This document shows, in pieces, positions 47,510-58,497 of a stretch of DNA of 64,000 bases; position 1 is the stretch's first letter; every line of letters starts with the position of its first letter. The notes beneath the pieces are model-generated. The model was not told the DNA's origin. It ran no database searches and saw only the letters and a list, made by a program, of their open reading frames with translations. The stretch comes from Thinopyrum elongatum (taxonomy: Eukaryota; Streptophyta; Magnoliopsida; Poales; Poaceae). The stretch spans positions 103,791,230 to 103,855,229 of the forward strand of contig CM022302.1 in NCBI GenBank assembly GCA_011799875.1, written 5' to 3'. The translations under genes were made by a program, and so were the position numbers.

Positions 47510-47731
47510 TGTCACGCCCAATATGCGACCCTATCCTTGAGGAACTCGGAGGTCCCACCAAGGATAGAAGCGCATATTGAAGATGCTTTGCAAGGTGGAT
47601 ATCATTACATCGTACCATTACATAATAGATGGGGATACATACAAAGGCATACAAATGCCACATGAATACAACAAACATCATACAGAAGAGAGGCATCCGA
47701 CTACGGATGAAAACAAACGAAAAACACAAAC

Positions 47732-49903
47732 TGTAGGGGTAACGCAGCAGAAAACAAAATTTTCCGACCTACGCACCAGCCCAGGACCACTATGGAGACT
47801 GCATACAAGGTTTGATCATTTTCGTTACCGACTCGTAGCGCAGCGGAAGTAGAGTCGATGATGATCGGCGGTGCAGATCCCCGCAGCTAGGATTTACAAC
47901 CTCCCAACCGCGAGGATGTATACCCTCGTCTTCCCTTCGGACAGCCCTCCGGGAGGCGGTCGAACAGTCCCCCGGACGATGTCGCGGACAGCCCTTCGGG
48001 AGGACCTTCGAAACTCGAACGGTCACTCGGACAGCCCTTCGGGAGGACTCACAGAACTCGGACCGTCACTTGGACAGCCCTTCGGGAGGCACTCTCAAAC
48101 AGCCCCTCGGGCACTAAGATCAAAACTACGACCTCTCTACAGAGTTGCACACATACGGTGTCACCTATCCGGCAGGGCTTCGCCATCCAGAACTAGTTCC
48201 TGCCGGAACCCAGACAGCCTTTCGGCTCTACGAAACTCTTTTCGTGGGAGGGAGAGAGAAGCCAGATAACATCTTGGCATGTGTATGAGAGCAAGGGATG
48301 GGGAAATGGCTGCCAAGATCACTCCTATATATAGGCAAGCCAAGGGGTAAAATTGTCACACAAAAACCCCAAAGTGCCCTTGGAATATCCCTTTCCAAAA
48401 GGGAATATGCCATATGGGAGTGCCATGTGGAGCAACATGGTGCTCCACCTCCTTGGCCGGCCACCCTTGGGGGGGGGGACCCCCCCATGAGGTGCCATGC
48501 CCTCCTTCCCCTTCTAGAAGGCCCTTTTGGAATTTCCAAAAAGGTGCTTTTCCAAAAATATCAAAACCTGTTTTCACTATTCACGACGACATTTTTCAGC
48601 GTCCGTTCGAACTGAAAATATTTATGTGGGCTTAGAACATTTCCAGTACCCACTAAAATAATTTTCAACGCGTTCTGGAACAATTCCAGATTAGTGATTT
48701 TCATCTGCGAAAAGCATCTGAAGCGGTTCCGGCAGCTCCGAAACATTTCCGGTTTTTCTTCCAGAAAATTCCCAGAAGTTTCCAGAATGATTCTGGCACC
48801 CTCCAAGAATTATCAGGCATGTGCCGAAACCAATTTGACTTAATGGTATCCTCTGAAACAACTTTTCAGTTTCACCGGAACTCATCCGGTGACCTCTCTC
48901 TGCGGAACTTTTCCGCTGTCCGAAACTTTTCGGTGTCCGAAACTTTTTCGGTGATTTTCTCTCAGACTCCCTGTCTAGTATTCAGCAGATAGATGACCCT
49001 TAAGCGTGTGACCCTATAGGTTCGGTGAAGTATAGACATGACACGGAACCCCTTCCGATCAATGATCAACATCGGAGCCGTGGACACCCATATTAACCCC
49101 TATACCCACACGAATGAATATTCGAGTGAACCTCCAGTTGTCGTGTGCTATTCCTGTTGCTTCACGATATGTTACAAATACCCGAGGTTAGACATGTTGG
49201 CATCCCCGTGGATCAACAACTTGTCCACTATGCCAGTTACCCCGTTATCGGTATCGTTCTCTTTTCTCGTTACCGTGTTCCGGCATCCCCGTGATCAAAT
49301 CACAAAGTGTCTGGCCAGACGATGATGGATACCGTAACACCGAGAGGGCCCAGAGATATCTCTCCATCGTCGGAGGAGCAAATCCCAATCTTGAGCTATC
49401 AAGTTACTTGACATACTTTCCCATGAACCTGTAAGCCGCCGTAATAGCCATCCAGTTACGGATGACGTTTAACAAACCCCAAAGTTCATGAATCAAGCAT
49501 GAAGAAACTCGATACTCTCATGGTCTGAGGAATTATGCAAACGTTAACCATCTCTATGTTATTAACCATTAACTTGTGACGAATGAATCTCATAGCATAA
49601 CATCAATCGGGTCGATTCAACACAAATGTTCTTCTAACATTGTGCCCTCAAAGTTGCTGGCATAGACATGCCCATGATTGGGAAAACATAATCATCATGC
49701 AACACTTGAGCTAGTCTTAGAGGCATGACTAGGAATACATTTTACCGTTTATTATTCCACACGTGCACATGGGTTTTCCCCAGAGCCTTTATGGATATAC
49801 GGGCTCGGGAACCACAGCAGTTATAGCATGGAACATAAACATAATAATGAGCATGGAGATAAATAATAACATTTATTATTGCCTCTAGGGCATATCTCCT
49901 ACA
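47732..49903 (-). mobile_element. Solo LTR of the Angela/BARE-like Copia family (copy 4, inverted)
   Basis: It is 2172 bp, with plus-strand ends TGTAGGGG...CTCCTACA. Perfect TSD CAAAC at 47727-47731 and 49904-49908. The outer parts resemble the complete copy (9345-18991), but the segment upstream of the TATA box (plus strand CCTATATATAGG near 48324) is different from all other copies. Confidence 0.94.
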
Positions 49904-52599
49904 CAAACGACATCCACCCTGCTAGCCCAGGCTGCCGACCAGGAACCTATCCCTCAATCGAAGAAGAAGAAGTAGGAGAACTCCAAAAAAAGCAAGCATC
50001 GCTCTCACGTCAGATCATCACATTACCGGTACCTGCAACTGTTGTTATAGTAATCTGTGAGCCACGAGGACTCGGCAATCCCATTACCATGGGTATCAAG
50101 ACTAGCAAAGCTTAATGGGTATGGAATAGATAAGTGGTGAGGTTGCAACAAGTGACTAAGCATTGTATGGTGGCTAACTTATGAGTACAAGAATAAGAAG
50201 AGAAACTACACATAACGGTCGCAACTAGTAATGATCAAGAAGTGATCCTAAACTACTTACGAATCAAACATAACCCCACCGTGTTCTCTTCTCGAACTCA
50301 CTTGAAAAGAGACGGTCATGGTTACGCACACAGTTGGTGTATTTTAATTCGGATCTGGTGTCAAGTTCTCTACAACCGGATATTAAAAATTCCCATCTAC
50401 CACATAACCGCGGGCACGGCTTTCAAAAGATCAAACCCTGCAGGGGTGTCCCAACTTAGTCCATCACAAACTCACACGATCAACGAAGGAAAATCCTTCA
50501 TCCTGGAACAACCCGATCAAGCTCGGAATCCTGGTTCAAGACATTTTGACAATGGTAAAACAAAACCAGCAAGACCGCCCGATGTGCCGACAAACCCCAA
50601 TAGGAGCCACGCGTATCTTGTTCTCAGGGCACACCTGATGGGCAAGACGTAGGGTTGGTTGAGACCCTGGTTGCCCAGGGGCCGCCGGACATCGCCCAGT
50701 TTGGACCAGCACCATCAGCACTGGCCCCACCTGTATTATGTTAAATTACTACTCGGGTAGTGCTAACTCCCTATGCGTCAAATTTAATATCATGTTTATT
50801 ATGTTGGGCAAATGTTAAAACCAATGTTGGGCCTTGCTGGAAGAGTTTTATTCAAAGTGAATTGTCAAGGGGGGCCCATAAACCCCGACCGTGTTAGGAA
50901 CGCAATATCAAGGAACATAACACCGGTATGACGGAAACTAGGGCGGCAAGAGTGGAACAAAACACCAGGCAAAATGCCGAGCCTTCCACCCTTTACCAAG
51001 TATATAGATGCATTAATTAAATAAGAGATATTGTGATATCCCATGATATCCATGTCCAACATGGAACAACCTGCAACTGCACCTGCAACTAGCAATGCTA
51101 TAAGAGGGGCTGAGCAAGCGATAACATAGCCAAACAATGGTTTGCTAGGAAGGTGGAAAAGGTTAGAGGCTGTTTCATGGCATATTGGGAGGCCTGATAA
51201 ACAAGTGGTAGGGAGCGCGACATAGAGATAGCATCGAGACAACTAGCATAGCAAAGATAGTAGTGTGATCCAAGGTGATGGTCATCCTGCCTGAAATCCC
51301 GCTAGGAAGAAGACCGAGTCCATGAAGAAGACGAATGGGCGTCGACGAATCAAGCGTAGTCGAACGAATCCTCACAATCGCAATGAAACAGGAACTATCG
51401 AAAGAAGCACAAACGGAAAGAAGCAAACAACATGGTAAACACACAACACATAAACATGACATGAAAAAGAACACATGCTACATGCACGAGGAACATGAAT
51501 GCATATGAAGAATACAACAGACGGAGCTAAGGGGCTACCGGTACGAGGGATAGGATGCCGGGAAGGACAACGGTGGTGGAATGAAGGATTTGGGCAACCT
51601 CTTGGCAAAACAAGCATGCCACTGGATAGGATGGAAGATTACGGTTGAAAACGATATGAAGTTCACCGGAAACGGATGCACGGTTTGCAAATGACAAACA
51701 AAACAAAATGTAATGCAAACTGTTGAATACAGCAACATGACAACTTTGATGCAAAGTTTGAATATGCTACAACACCCTAACATGAAAATAAATGGCATGG
51801 CATTGAAGTACATATCAACCCCTACAAAACATGATTACTGAGCTACTGCTAAAACTCACTAGAACATAATTAAAACAGCATGGCAAAAATGCAAATGATA
51901 ACAGTTTCTCAGACTCGGTGGAAATTTCTGAACATGCAAAACAGATTCAGATAGCAATGTTTAGGGCTAGCAAACCACATTCAACAAGAACTTTTCATGG
52001 CAAGCATGAGCATGGCAGGCTTGTACTAAATGCACTAAACAAAACTCCCTCACTGAACTTTGTCCAGAAACTTATGGAATTGATGATAGCTTCAATGCAA
52101 AAGCGGCACATGATATAAACTGTTTCAGACTTGGCAAAAATACTAGCATGGCAAAACAGATTTAAGTAGGCATGTTTGCAAGCTTGTTTCACTCACTACC
52201 AAGCATTTCATGGCATGCAATAAAAACTAGCAGAAAGTAGACATGATGATGAGCCTATCCATGTGCAAAACTACCACATAGCATGTTTGAATTCAAATAC
52301 ACAAAAATGACAAAAAGGCATATGCTGCATATATGACATGTTATAAACTTGCTCAAATGACGAAATGGATGCCACAGATGGATTGGTGGGATTTTTCTAA
52401 CCCAAAATGATATATAATTTGCATATGTTGCTGTAGAAAAATGCTCACAAATGCATTAAGTGAAATACTGCCAGAAATAGAAAATGACAGAATAGGAAAA
52501 TGTCCAGAAACAGAATGTCCAGATATGGACTTGCCCAGAAAGGAAACTGGCCACTTTCCAGATCTGGAATTCGCTGGAATTTTGAAATAAAAAAAAAAT

Positions 52600-53760
52600 A
52601 AGAAAGGAAAGGAGAGGTTGACAGGTGGGTCCTGGACCAGCGTGTGGCTGACCAGGGGCCCGCCTGGCAGTGGCTCGCGGCTGGTGCAAAGCAGAGCAAG
52701 GGCAGGGGCGCTGTCGATCGATGACGAGCATGGCGGAGGGCCTCGTCGGAGTTGCCTCCGGTGGCCAAACGGAGCGGCGGAGGGGTGCTATGGGACCGCA
52801 AGCAGATCCCGCACACGCGCGTGCATCTCGCCGAACCAGACGTCGATGGAGGCGACGAGGGACAGGCGCGGCGGCGACGGACTCAAACACGGCGACATGA
52901 GGGAGTAAACTATGGTGAAAATACGATGATGGGGCAAACCTAGGAGACACTAGGAACACTATGGACATGCGCTCGGGGCCTACGGGGATCGGGGTGCTCG
53001 CCGGAGACGAGGCCTGACGGCGGCGAAGACGGACACACATGGCGGCCATGCTTAGAACATGCAAAAGAGGGTAAGAAGGGCACATGGAGGATCTTGAGCT
53101 CACCATAAACACGCTCATGCGTTCGGATCGATGAGAGAAGGACGGAGTTGACCACGGCAGTGATCGAACACGTGCGGCGGCCGGAGTCGAGGACGAGGAA
53201 GACGACACTAGGACTTAGCGTTTCGGGCACCGTAGTCGACGTCGTAGATGAAGACGACGTCGTGGAAGAAGGAGGACACGGTCGTGGCACCTGGATCCTA
53301 TGGAGAGCACGCCGGCGACGAGGACGCCCTCCCAGATGCGCTCGGGAAGAGCTTCAGGTGGTGGCTATGGTGGCTGGACTCACCTGGCGGCGGCGGCGGA
53401 TGGGAGAGGGAAACCCTAGCGAGGCAGGGGATGCGGCGAGGGGTTTAAAAGGGGGCTAGGCCGACGGGTGGAGCACGGCATGCGCTCGGTCGTGGCCATG
53501 TGCGGCGAGGCGAGGGGGGACCGAGGAGGAAGAAAAGGTAGGTGAGAGAGAGAGCGGGGTCGCTGACAGGTGGGGCCGAAGCGCCCACGTGTTAGGTAGC
53601 AAGCGGGGGTAAATAGGTATGTGGGTGAGAATAGGAGCGAGGGAGAGGCGCGGGGCAGGCTAAGCGGGCTGCGGCTAGATCCGCTGCTGGGTCCGCTGCT
53701 GGGCCGGCCTGGAGGCCGAGGCCCAGGTAGGCTGCTGCTGTAGCTGGGCTGCACTGCTTC
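52600..53760 (-). promoter_or_regulatory. CpG-rich presumed promoter and leader region of the Sukkula-like LTR
   Basis: The base composition changes sharply here to GC- and CpG-rich. On the minus strand a TTTTAAA box near 53442-53448 is followed by CTAGGGTTTCCCTCTCCC and CCGCCGCCGCC, which looks like the 5' region of a cereal gene. Several open frames exist on both strands but none shows a known domain. I read it as LTR promoter and leader. Confidence 0.5.
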
Positions 53761-54467
53761 TTCTTCCTTTTCTTTTCATCAGACAGAAAATAAAGACAGA
53801 AAAGCCTAGAAATAAAGGAGAGGTGTATGAGAAATATAAAAATATCCTCATGGCCCTGAATTAATGCTCTATTTGATAAAATTGGTTTGGACATTTTTAG
53901 AGGTAAAAAAATAAAACAAGTTTGAATAAAATTCAAACTTGGGCCATTTTGGAACCTAACCAAATCAACTCCAAATAAGGTGAAAGTTAACAGAGAGGTT
54001 AAGGACATGGTCTAATATTTGTAGGGAAAAGATGAACATTAATGGAGGAGGGAATAAAGTCACTTGCAAAAACATGAAAGAAGAAGGAAGGGAGAGGTGA
54101 TGATACATGGGCATGGCTTGAGAGAGAGATAGCAAGGACTGATGCACACACAACATAAAGGCCACACATAGCATGAGGATGAGTGCAATGCACAACAAGA
54201 TGGATACCACAAGGCATATGATGAGCATGGAGAATGCATAATGACAAGAGACACAAATGCAATATGACAATGATGGGCAAGGCAATGCAACAAATAAAGG
54301 AACAATGCAAAACAAGATGACAATGGCAAATACACCATGACCAAGAAACAAAACACAAGGATGGCATGGCACTAACATGAACATGGCAACAAACAATTGA
54401 AACACATGACGATAATGAAAATAAATGGAAGGCAACTAGAGCATTGGTCTTGGGGCGTCACACCGTC

Positions 54468-55690
54468 AACCCTTATGTCGCTTTTTAGAAGAGAAGAGAA
54501 GAACCATCAGAGAAGAAGTCGCCAGGCTGCTCGCAGCCGACTTCATCATGGAAGTGTTCCACCCCGAGTGGTTGACCAACCCGGTCCTCGTCCTGAAGAA
54601 AAACAATACCTGGCACATGTGTATAGACTACACCAGCCTGAACAAGGCCTGCCCCAAGGATCCCTTCGCCCTCCCGTGGATAGATCAAGTGATCGACTCC
54701 ACGGCCGGCTATGAGCTCTTGTCCTTCCTGGATGCTTACTCCGGCTATCACCAGATCAAGCTGGACCAGAACAATGCCCTGTAGGCGTCCTTCATCACGC
54801 CCTTCGGTGTGTACTGCCACATCACCATGTCATTCGGCTTGAAGAACGCTGGTGCCACCTTCCAGTGCTGCATGCAGATATGCCTGCTGAAGCAACTCGG
54901 CCGCAACATTCATGTCTATGTCGACGACACAGTGGTGAAGACCAAGCAGCACATCACGCTCCTTGATAGCCTGAAGGAAACTTTCGCCAATCTGCGCCAG
55001 TACCAGATCAAGCTCAACCCGGAGAAGTGCATGTTCGGCGTGCCGACCGGATAGCTGCTCAGCTTCCTTGTCTCAGAGTGCGGCATTGAGGTGAACCCGG
55101 AGAAGATCAAGGCCATCGAGCGCATGCGCAAGCCTACCCGGCTGCATGATGTCCAGAAGTTCACCTGCTGCTTGGCCTCTCTCATTCGATTTCTTAGCCG
55201 GCTGGGCGAGAGGGCCTTGCCCCTATATCAGCTGATGAAGAAGACATCGTCATTCGAGTGGAATGACCAGTCGGATGAAGCGTTCCGGGATCTCAAGCGC
55301 ATGCTCTCCACCACACCCGTCCTGGCCGTGCTGGCAGACAAGGAGCCGCTGTTGCTATACATTGCCGCCACCTCGCGGTCGGTCAACACGGTCTTGGTGG
55401 TCGAGTGTCCAGAAGAAGGCAAGATCCAGTCAGTCCAGAAGATGTGCTACGGCGTGTACCTCACCGCCAAGAAGCTGAAGCAGTACTTTCAAGAGCATGT
55501 CATCACCGTGGTCAGCACGGCCCCCATCGGCGAGATCATGGGCTGCTGGGATGCCACCGCCCGGGTAGCCAAGTGGCCATCGAGCTGGCCAGCCACACCA
55601 TCCTCCACGAGCCCCGCACCACCATCAAGTCCCAGGCGTTGGCCGACTTCCTCGTCGACTGGACAAAGACCCAGTACCTGCCACCGCCAC
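54468..55690 (+). pseudogene. Reverse transcriptase plus degenerate RNase H of element D
   Basis: Blocks: RREEVARLL-type start, FIMEVFHPEWLTNPVLVLKK, MCIDYTSLNKACPKDPF, FLDAYSGYHQIKLDQ, MSFGLKNAGATFQ and the catalytic VYVDDTVVK box, then LNPEKCMFGVPTG. The Ty3-type RNase H (LLLYIAATSRSVNTVLV) lacks its first Asp, as in A and B. TAG stops lie at 54782 and 55052, and a frameshift near 55575 separates the IELASHTILHEPRT end. Confidence 0.85.
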
Positions 55691-56210
55691 CCAACTCAAC
55701 GCATTGGTGCATGCACTTTGACGGCTCCAAGATGTGATTCGGCTTGGGAGCCGGCATCGTGCTATCCTCCCCGAAGGGCGACCGGTTGCGGTACGCACTC
55801 CAGATCCACTTCGCCGCCTCCAACAACATCGCCGAGTACGAAGCGCTCGTGCATGGCCTCCGGCTAGCCAAAGAACTTGGCATCCGGCGCATCCTCTGCT
55901 ACGGCGACTCGGATCTGGTGGTGCAGCAATCTTCCGGCGAGTGGGACGCCCGGGATGCCAACATGGCTAGTTACCGCTTCTTGGTTCAGCAGATTTCTGG
56001 CAATTTCGACGGCTGCGAGTTCCTCCACGTGCCGCGCATGGAGAAAGAAGCCACTAACACGCTGGCCAAGATTGGCTCCTCTCGGCAAGCCATCCCATCC
56101 GGTGTCTCCCTCGAGCACTTGCGCAAACTGTCCATCAAGCCGTCTCTGGATTCCGAGTCCATCTTCATCTCGAACAACCCCGTGGCTCCCCCACCCAACC
56201 CTGTAGACCC
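55691..56210 (+). pseudogene. Second (archaeal-type) RNase H of element D
   Basis: HFDGSKM is followed by a TGA at 55736, then GLGAGIVLSSPKGD, NNIAEYEALVHGLR (Glu present) and GDSDLVVQQSSGEWD. The last motif reads EKEATNTLAKI where the family has ADALAKI-type sequence, so the final catalytic Asp has become Asn. After this domain comes an unusual repeat-rich linker. Confidence 0.78.
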
Positions 56211-56485
56211 CGGCCCAGTCCTGGGGGCTGCCGGCTCCGGCTCGGGGGCTGCCGGATCTATCTCGGGGGCTGCCAGCTCTGGCCCGGGGGTTGCCGATCC
56301 TGGCCCTGCGGCTGCTGTCTCCAACTCGGTCCCGGGGTCTGCCGTCCCCAACCCGGTCCTGGGGGCTGCTGTCCCCAACCTAGTCCTAGCGGCTGCTGTC
56401 TCCAACCCGGTCCCGGGGGCCGCCGTCTCCAACCCGGGGGCTGCCGGCTCTGGCTCGGGGGCTGCCACCCCGGAACCCATCCAAG
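56206..56485 (+). repeat. Degenerate GGGGCTGCC repeats encoding an Ala/Gly/Pro-rich linker
   Basis: About a dozen imperfect units of 21-36 bases are built on (C)GGGGGCTGCCG(T)C and encode runs such as GAAGSGSGAAGS and PNPVLGAAVPN. The frame stays open across the block. It lies between the second RNase H and integrase, where A and B have an ordinary linker. Confidence 0.85.
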
Positions 56486-57786
56486 AGGCCGTCTTCACCG
56501 TGGTGACGGCTCCGCCATGGGCCCAACCAATCCTCACTTGCCTAGAAAGCAGAGCACTCCCCATGGACGAGACTGAGGCCCGGCAAGTGCAGCGCCGGGC
56601 GTCCGCCTACAGCATCATCAACCACGAGCTCGTCAGGCGCAACACGACGGGCGTCTTCTAGCGCTACGTCGAGCAAGACAAGGGCATAGAGATCCTCCTC
56701 GACATCCACCAGGGCGAGTGCGGGCACCACGCCGCCTCTAGGTCCCTGGTGGCCAAGGCTTTCCGCCATGGCTTCTACTGGCCCACAGCCCTTAAAGATG
56801 CCGAGTTGCTCGTCCTCAAGTGCGAGGGCTGCCAATGCTTCAGCAAGCGCAGTCACCAGCCAGTTTTGGCCCTCCAAACCATCCCGATCACCTGGCCCTT
56901 TGCGGTCTGGGGACTCGATATGGTGGGGCCCTTCAAGACCGCTCGAGGTAGCATGACGCACTTGTTGGTGGCAGTCGACAAGTTCACCAAGTGGATCGAG
57001 GCGCGGCCAATCAAGAAACTGCATGGGCCGACGGCTGTCCAGTTCATCAAGGACATCGCGGTGCGCTACAGCGTCCCGTACAGCATCATCACAGACAATG
57101 GCACCAACTTTGCCAAGGGCGCGCTGGCGCAGTACTGCTCCGTCTCCGACATCCGGATTGACTTGGCCTCCGTCGCTCATCCTCAGTCCAACGGCCAGGT
57201 TGAGCGGGCTAATGGCCTGATCTTGTCCGGCATCTGGCCGCGACTCGTCGAGCCCCTCGTTCGCTCACCCGGCAGCTGGCTCGATGAGTTGCCGGCCATC
57301 CTCTGGAGTCTCCTGACGATGCCAAACCGGTCGACCGGGTTCACCCCGTTCTTCCTCCTCTACGGAGCCGAAGCCATCATCCCGACCGACATCGAGTTCG
57401 ACTCGCCACGAGTCACCATGTACATAGAAGCCGAAGCCAAAGAAGCATGCGAAGACGGCGTCGACCTGCTCGAAGAAGCACGCCTATTGGCCCTCAGCCG
57501 ATCGGCAATTTACCAGCAAAGCCTGAGGCACTACCACAGCAAGAAGATCAAGCCCCTCGCATTCCGCAAGGGCGACCTCGTACTCCGGCTCATCTAGCAG
57601 CAAGCCGGCCAGCACAAGTTGGCCTCCCCATTGGACGGCCCCTTCATCGTCAGCAAAGCCCTGTGTGACCGCAATGCCTACTACCTCATCGATGCACGCA
57701 AGCCAAACAAGCGCAAGAGAGACACTGTCGGTGAAGAAACAAGCCGGCCTTGGAATGCAGAGCTCCTCCGCCCATTTTACAGTTAG
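56486..57786 (+). pseudogene. Integrase of element D
   Basis: The linker end reads MDETEARQVQRRASAYSI, then NTTGVF and a TAG at 56659. The zinc site follows (GECGHHAASRSLV ... KCEGCQ). Core: Asp in WGLDMVGPF, Asp in ITDNGTNFAKG, Glu in NGQVERANG. Distal: STGFTPFFLLYGAEAIIPTD. A TAG at 57596 precedes QQAGQHKLASPLDGPFIVSK. The gene ends RPWNAELLRPFYS. The 282-codon core frame 56749-57597 is intact. Confidence 0.87.
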
Positions 57787-58497
57787 CCGTATGTACGTAT
57801 GTATCGCTACCTTTTGAAGTTCAATGAAAGATAGCAGGACCCCCGAACGACACTCGGGGCTACCTTTTCCTATCAATTATTGTGTCTCGCACGCCATTGT
57901 GATTTTTTCGCCCTCCACCATCGGGTCAGTCTGTTTGGCTCGGGGGCTCGGGGGCTAGGTGGCTTGACCACGCTCGGCCATCTCCCTTAGTCCATTTCGG
58001 CGTGTCTGAGTCGCCAAGGTCCTCGACTTCGCCCTAAGCCACAGTCCGGCTTCGGCTGTTCGGCCAGCAAGAACCACGGGCAAATGTGCTGGCATGCAGA
58101 AATCCGCTAAGTTGGATTGGCCGGATCGGTCCATCCGGCCTCACCGCACTAAGTTGCCGCACGATCGGCTACGCGCCAGCCGGCCCAGTGGGTGTTTCGC
58201 TCGCGCTCAACGTTTGAAAAGCCTAAGTACTGTGCACTCCTTCCCAAAGCCGAACTCCTTGTCACAGACCGGAACTCGGCTGCCCGACTCACGGGGGGGG
58301 GGGGGGGGGGAGGGAGCCCAAAGAAGGAGCAAGCAAGAAAAAGCTTAAGGACAAAAAACAAAAGTGCAAACACTCGCAAACATATTTATATTATAAAAAG
58401 GCCCATGGCCGGAGTTCATTACATCTCCCCTACACCCCCAGTGGGTGGACTTGTTGTTTAACAAAGTTCAAAAAGAAGATAAAAGCACAGGACGACT
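57787..58497. other. Non-coding stretch between integrase and antisense gene of element D
   Basis: It separates the two convergent genes and includes a GGGGGCTCGGGGGCTAGG phrase near 57940 and an 18-base G run at 58293-58310. No supported coding region. Confidence 0.55.
58293..58310. repeat. Homopolymer of 18 G
   Basis: It is followed by AGGGAG. Length may be affected by sequencing or assembly error. Such a tract could form a G-quadruplex. Confidence 0.9.

Larger units (their letters stand above)
47510..54462 (-). mobile_element. Solo LTR of a Sukkula-like long-LTR retrotransposon, inverted
   Basis: On the minus strand it begins TGTGACGCCCCAAGACCAAT and ends ATATTGGGCGTGACA. TSD CCGTC at 47505-47509 and 54463-54467. 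Without the nested Copia LTR it is about 4.78 kb, and the terminal words occur only once each, so it is one LTR, not a whole element. LTRs this long are known in Triticeae for Sukkula and the LARD group; the family name is my inference. It contains an AT-rich part and a CpG-rich part (52600-53760). Confidence 0.75.

Noticed and set aside
52445..53290. Long open frames on both strands in GC-rich DNA, possibly a host gene
   Set aside because: No domain or intron signal, frames overlap in several phases, and the interval lies inside a TSD-bounded LTR. High GC explains the long frames.
53965..54435. Hydrophobic frame resembling a membrane protein on the minus strand
   Set aside because: Low-complexity, AT-rich sequence at the start of the Sukkula-like LTR. 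Three overlapping frames look equally membrane-like.
54468..54860. Frames antisense to D's RT (54485-54820)
   Set aside because: A shadow of the RT frame; the plus strand carries the conserved motifs.
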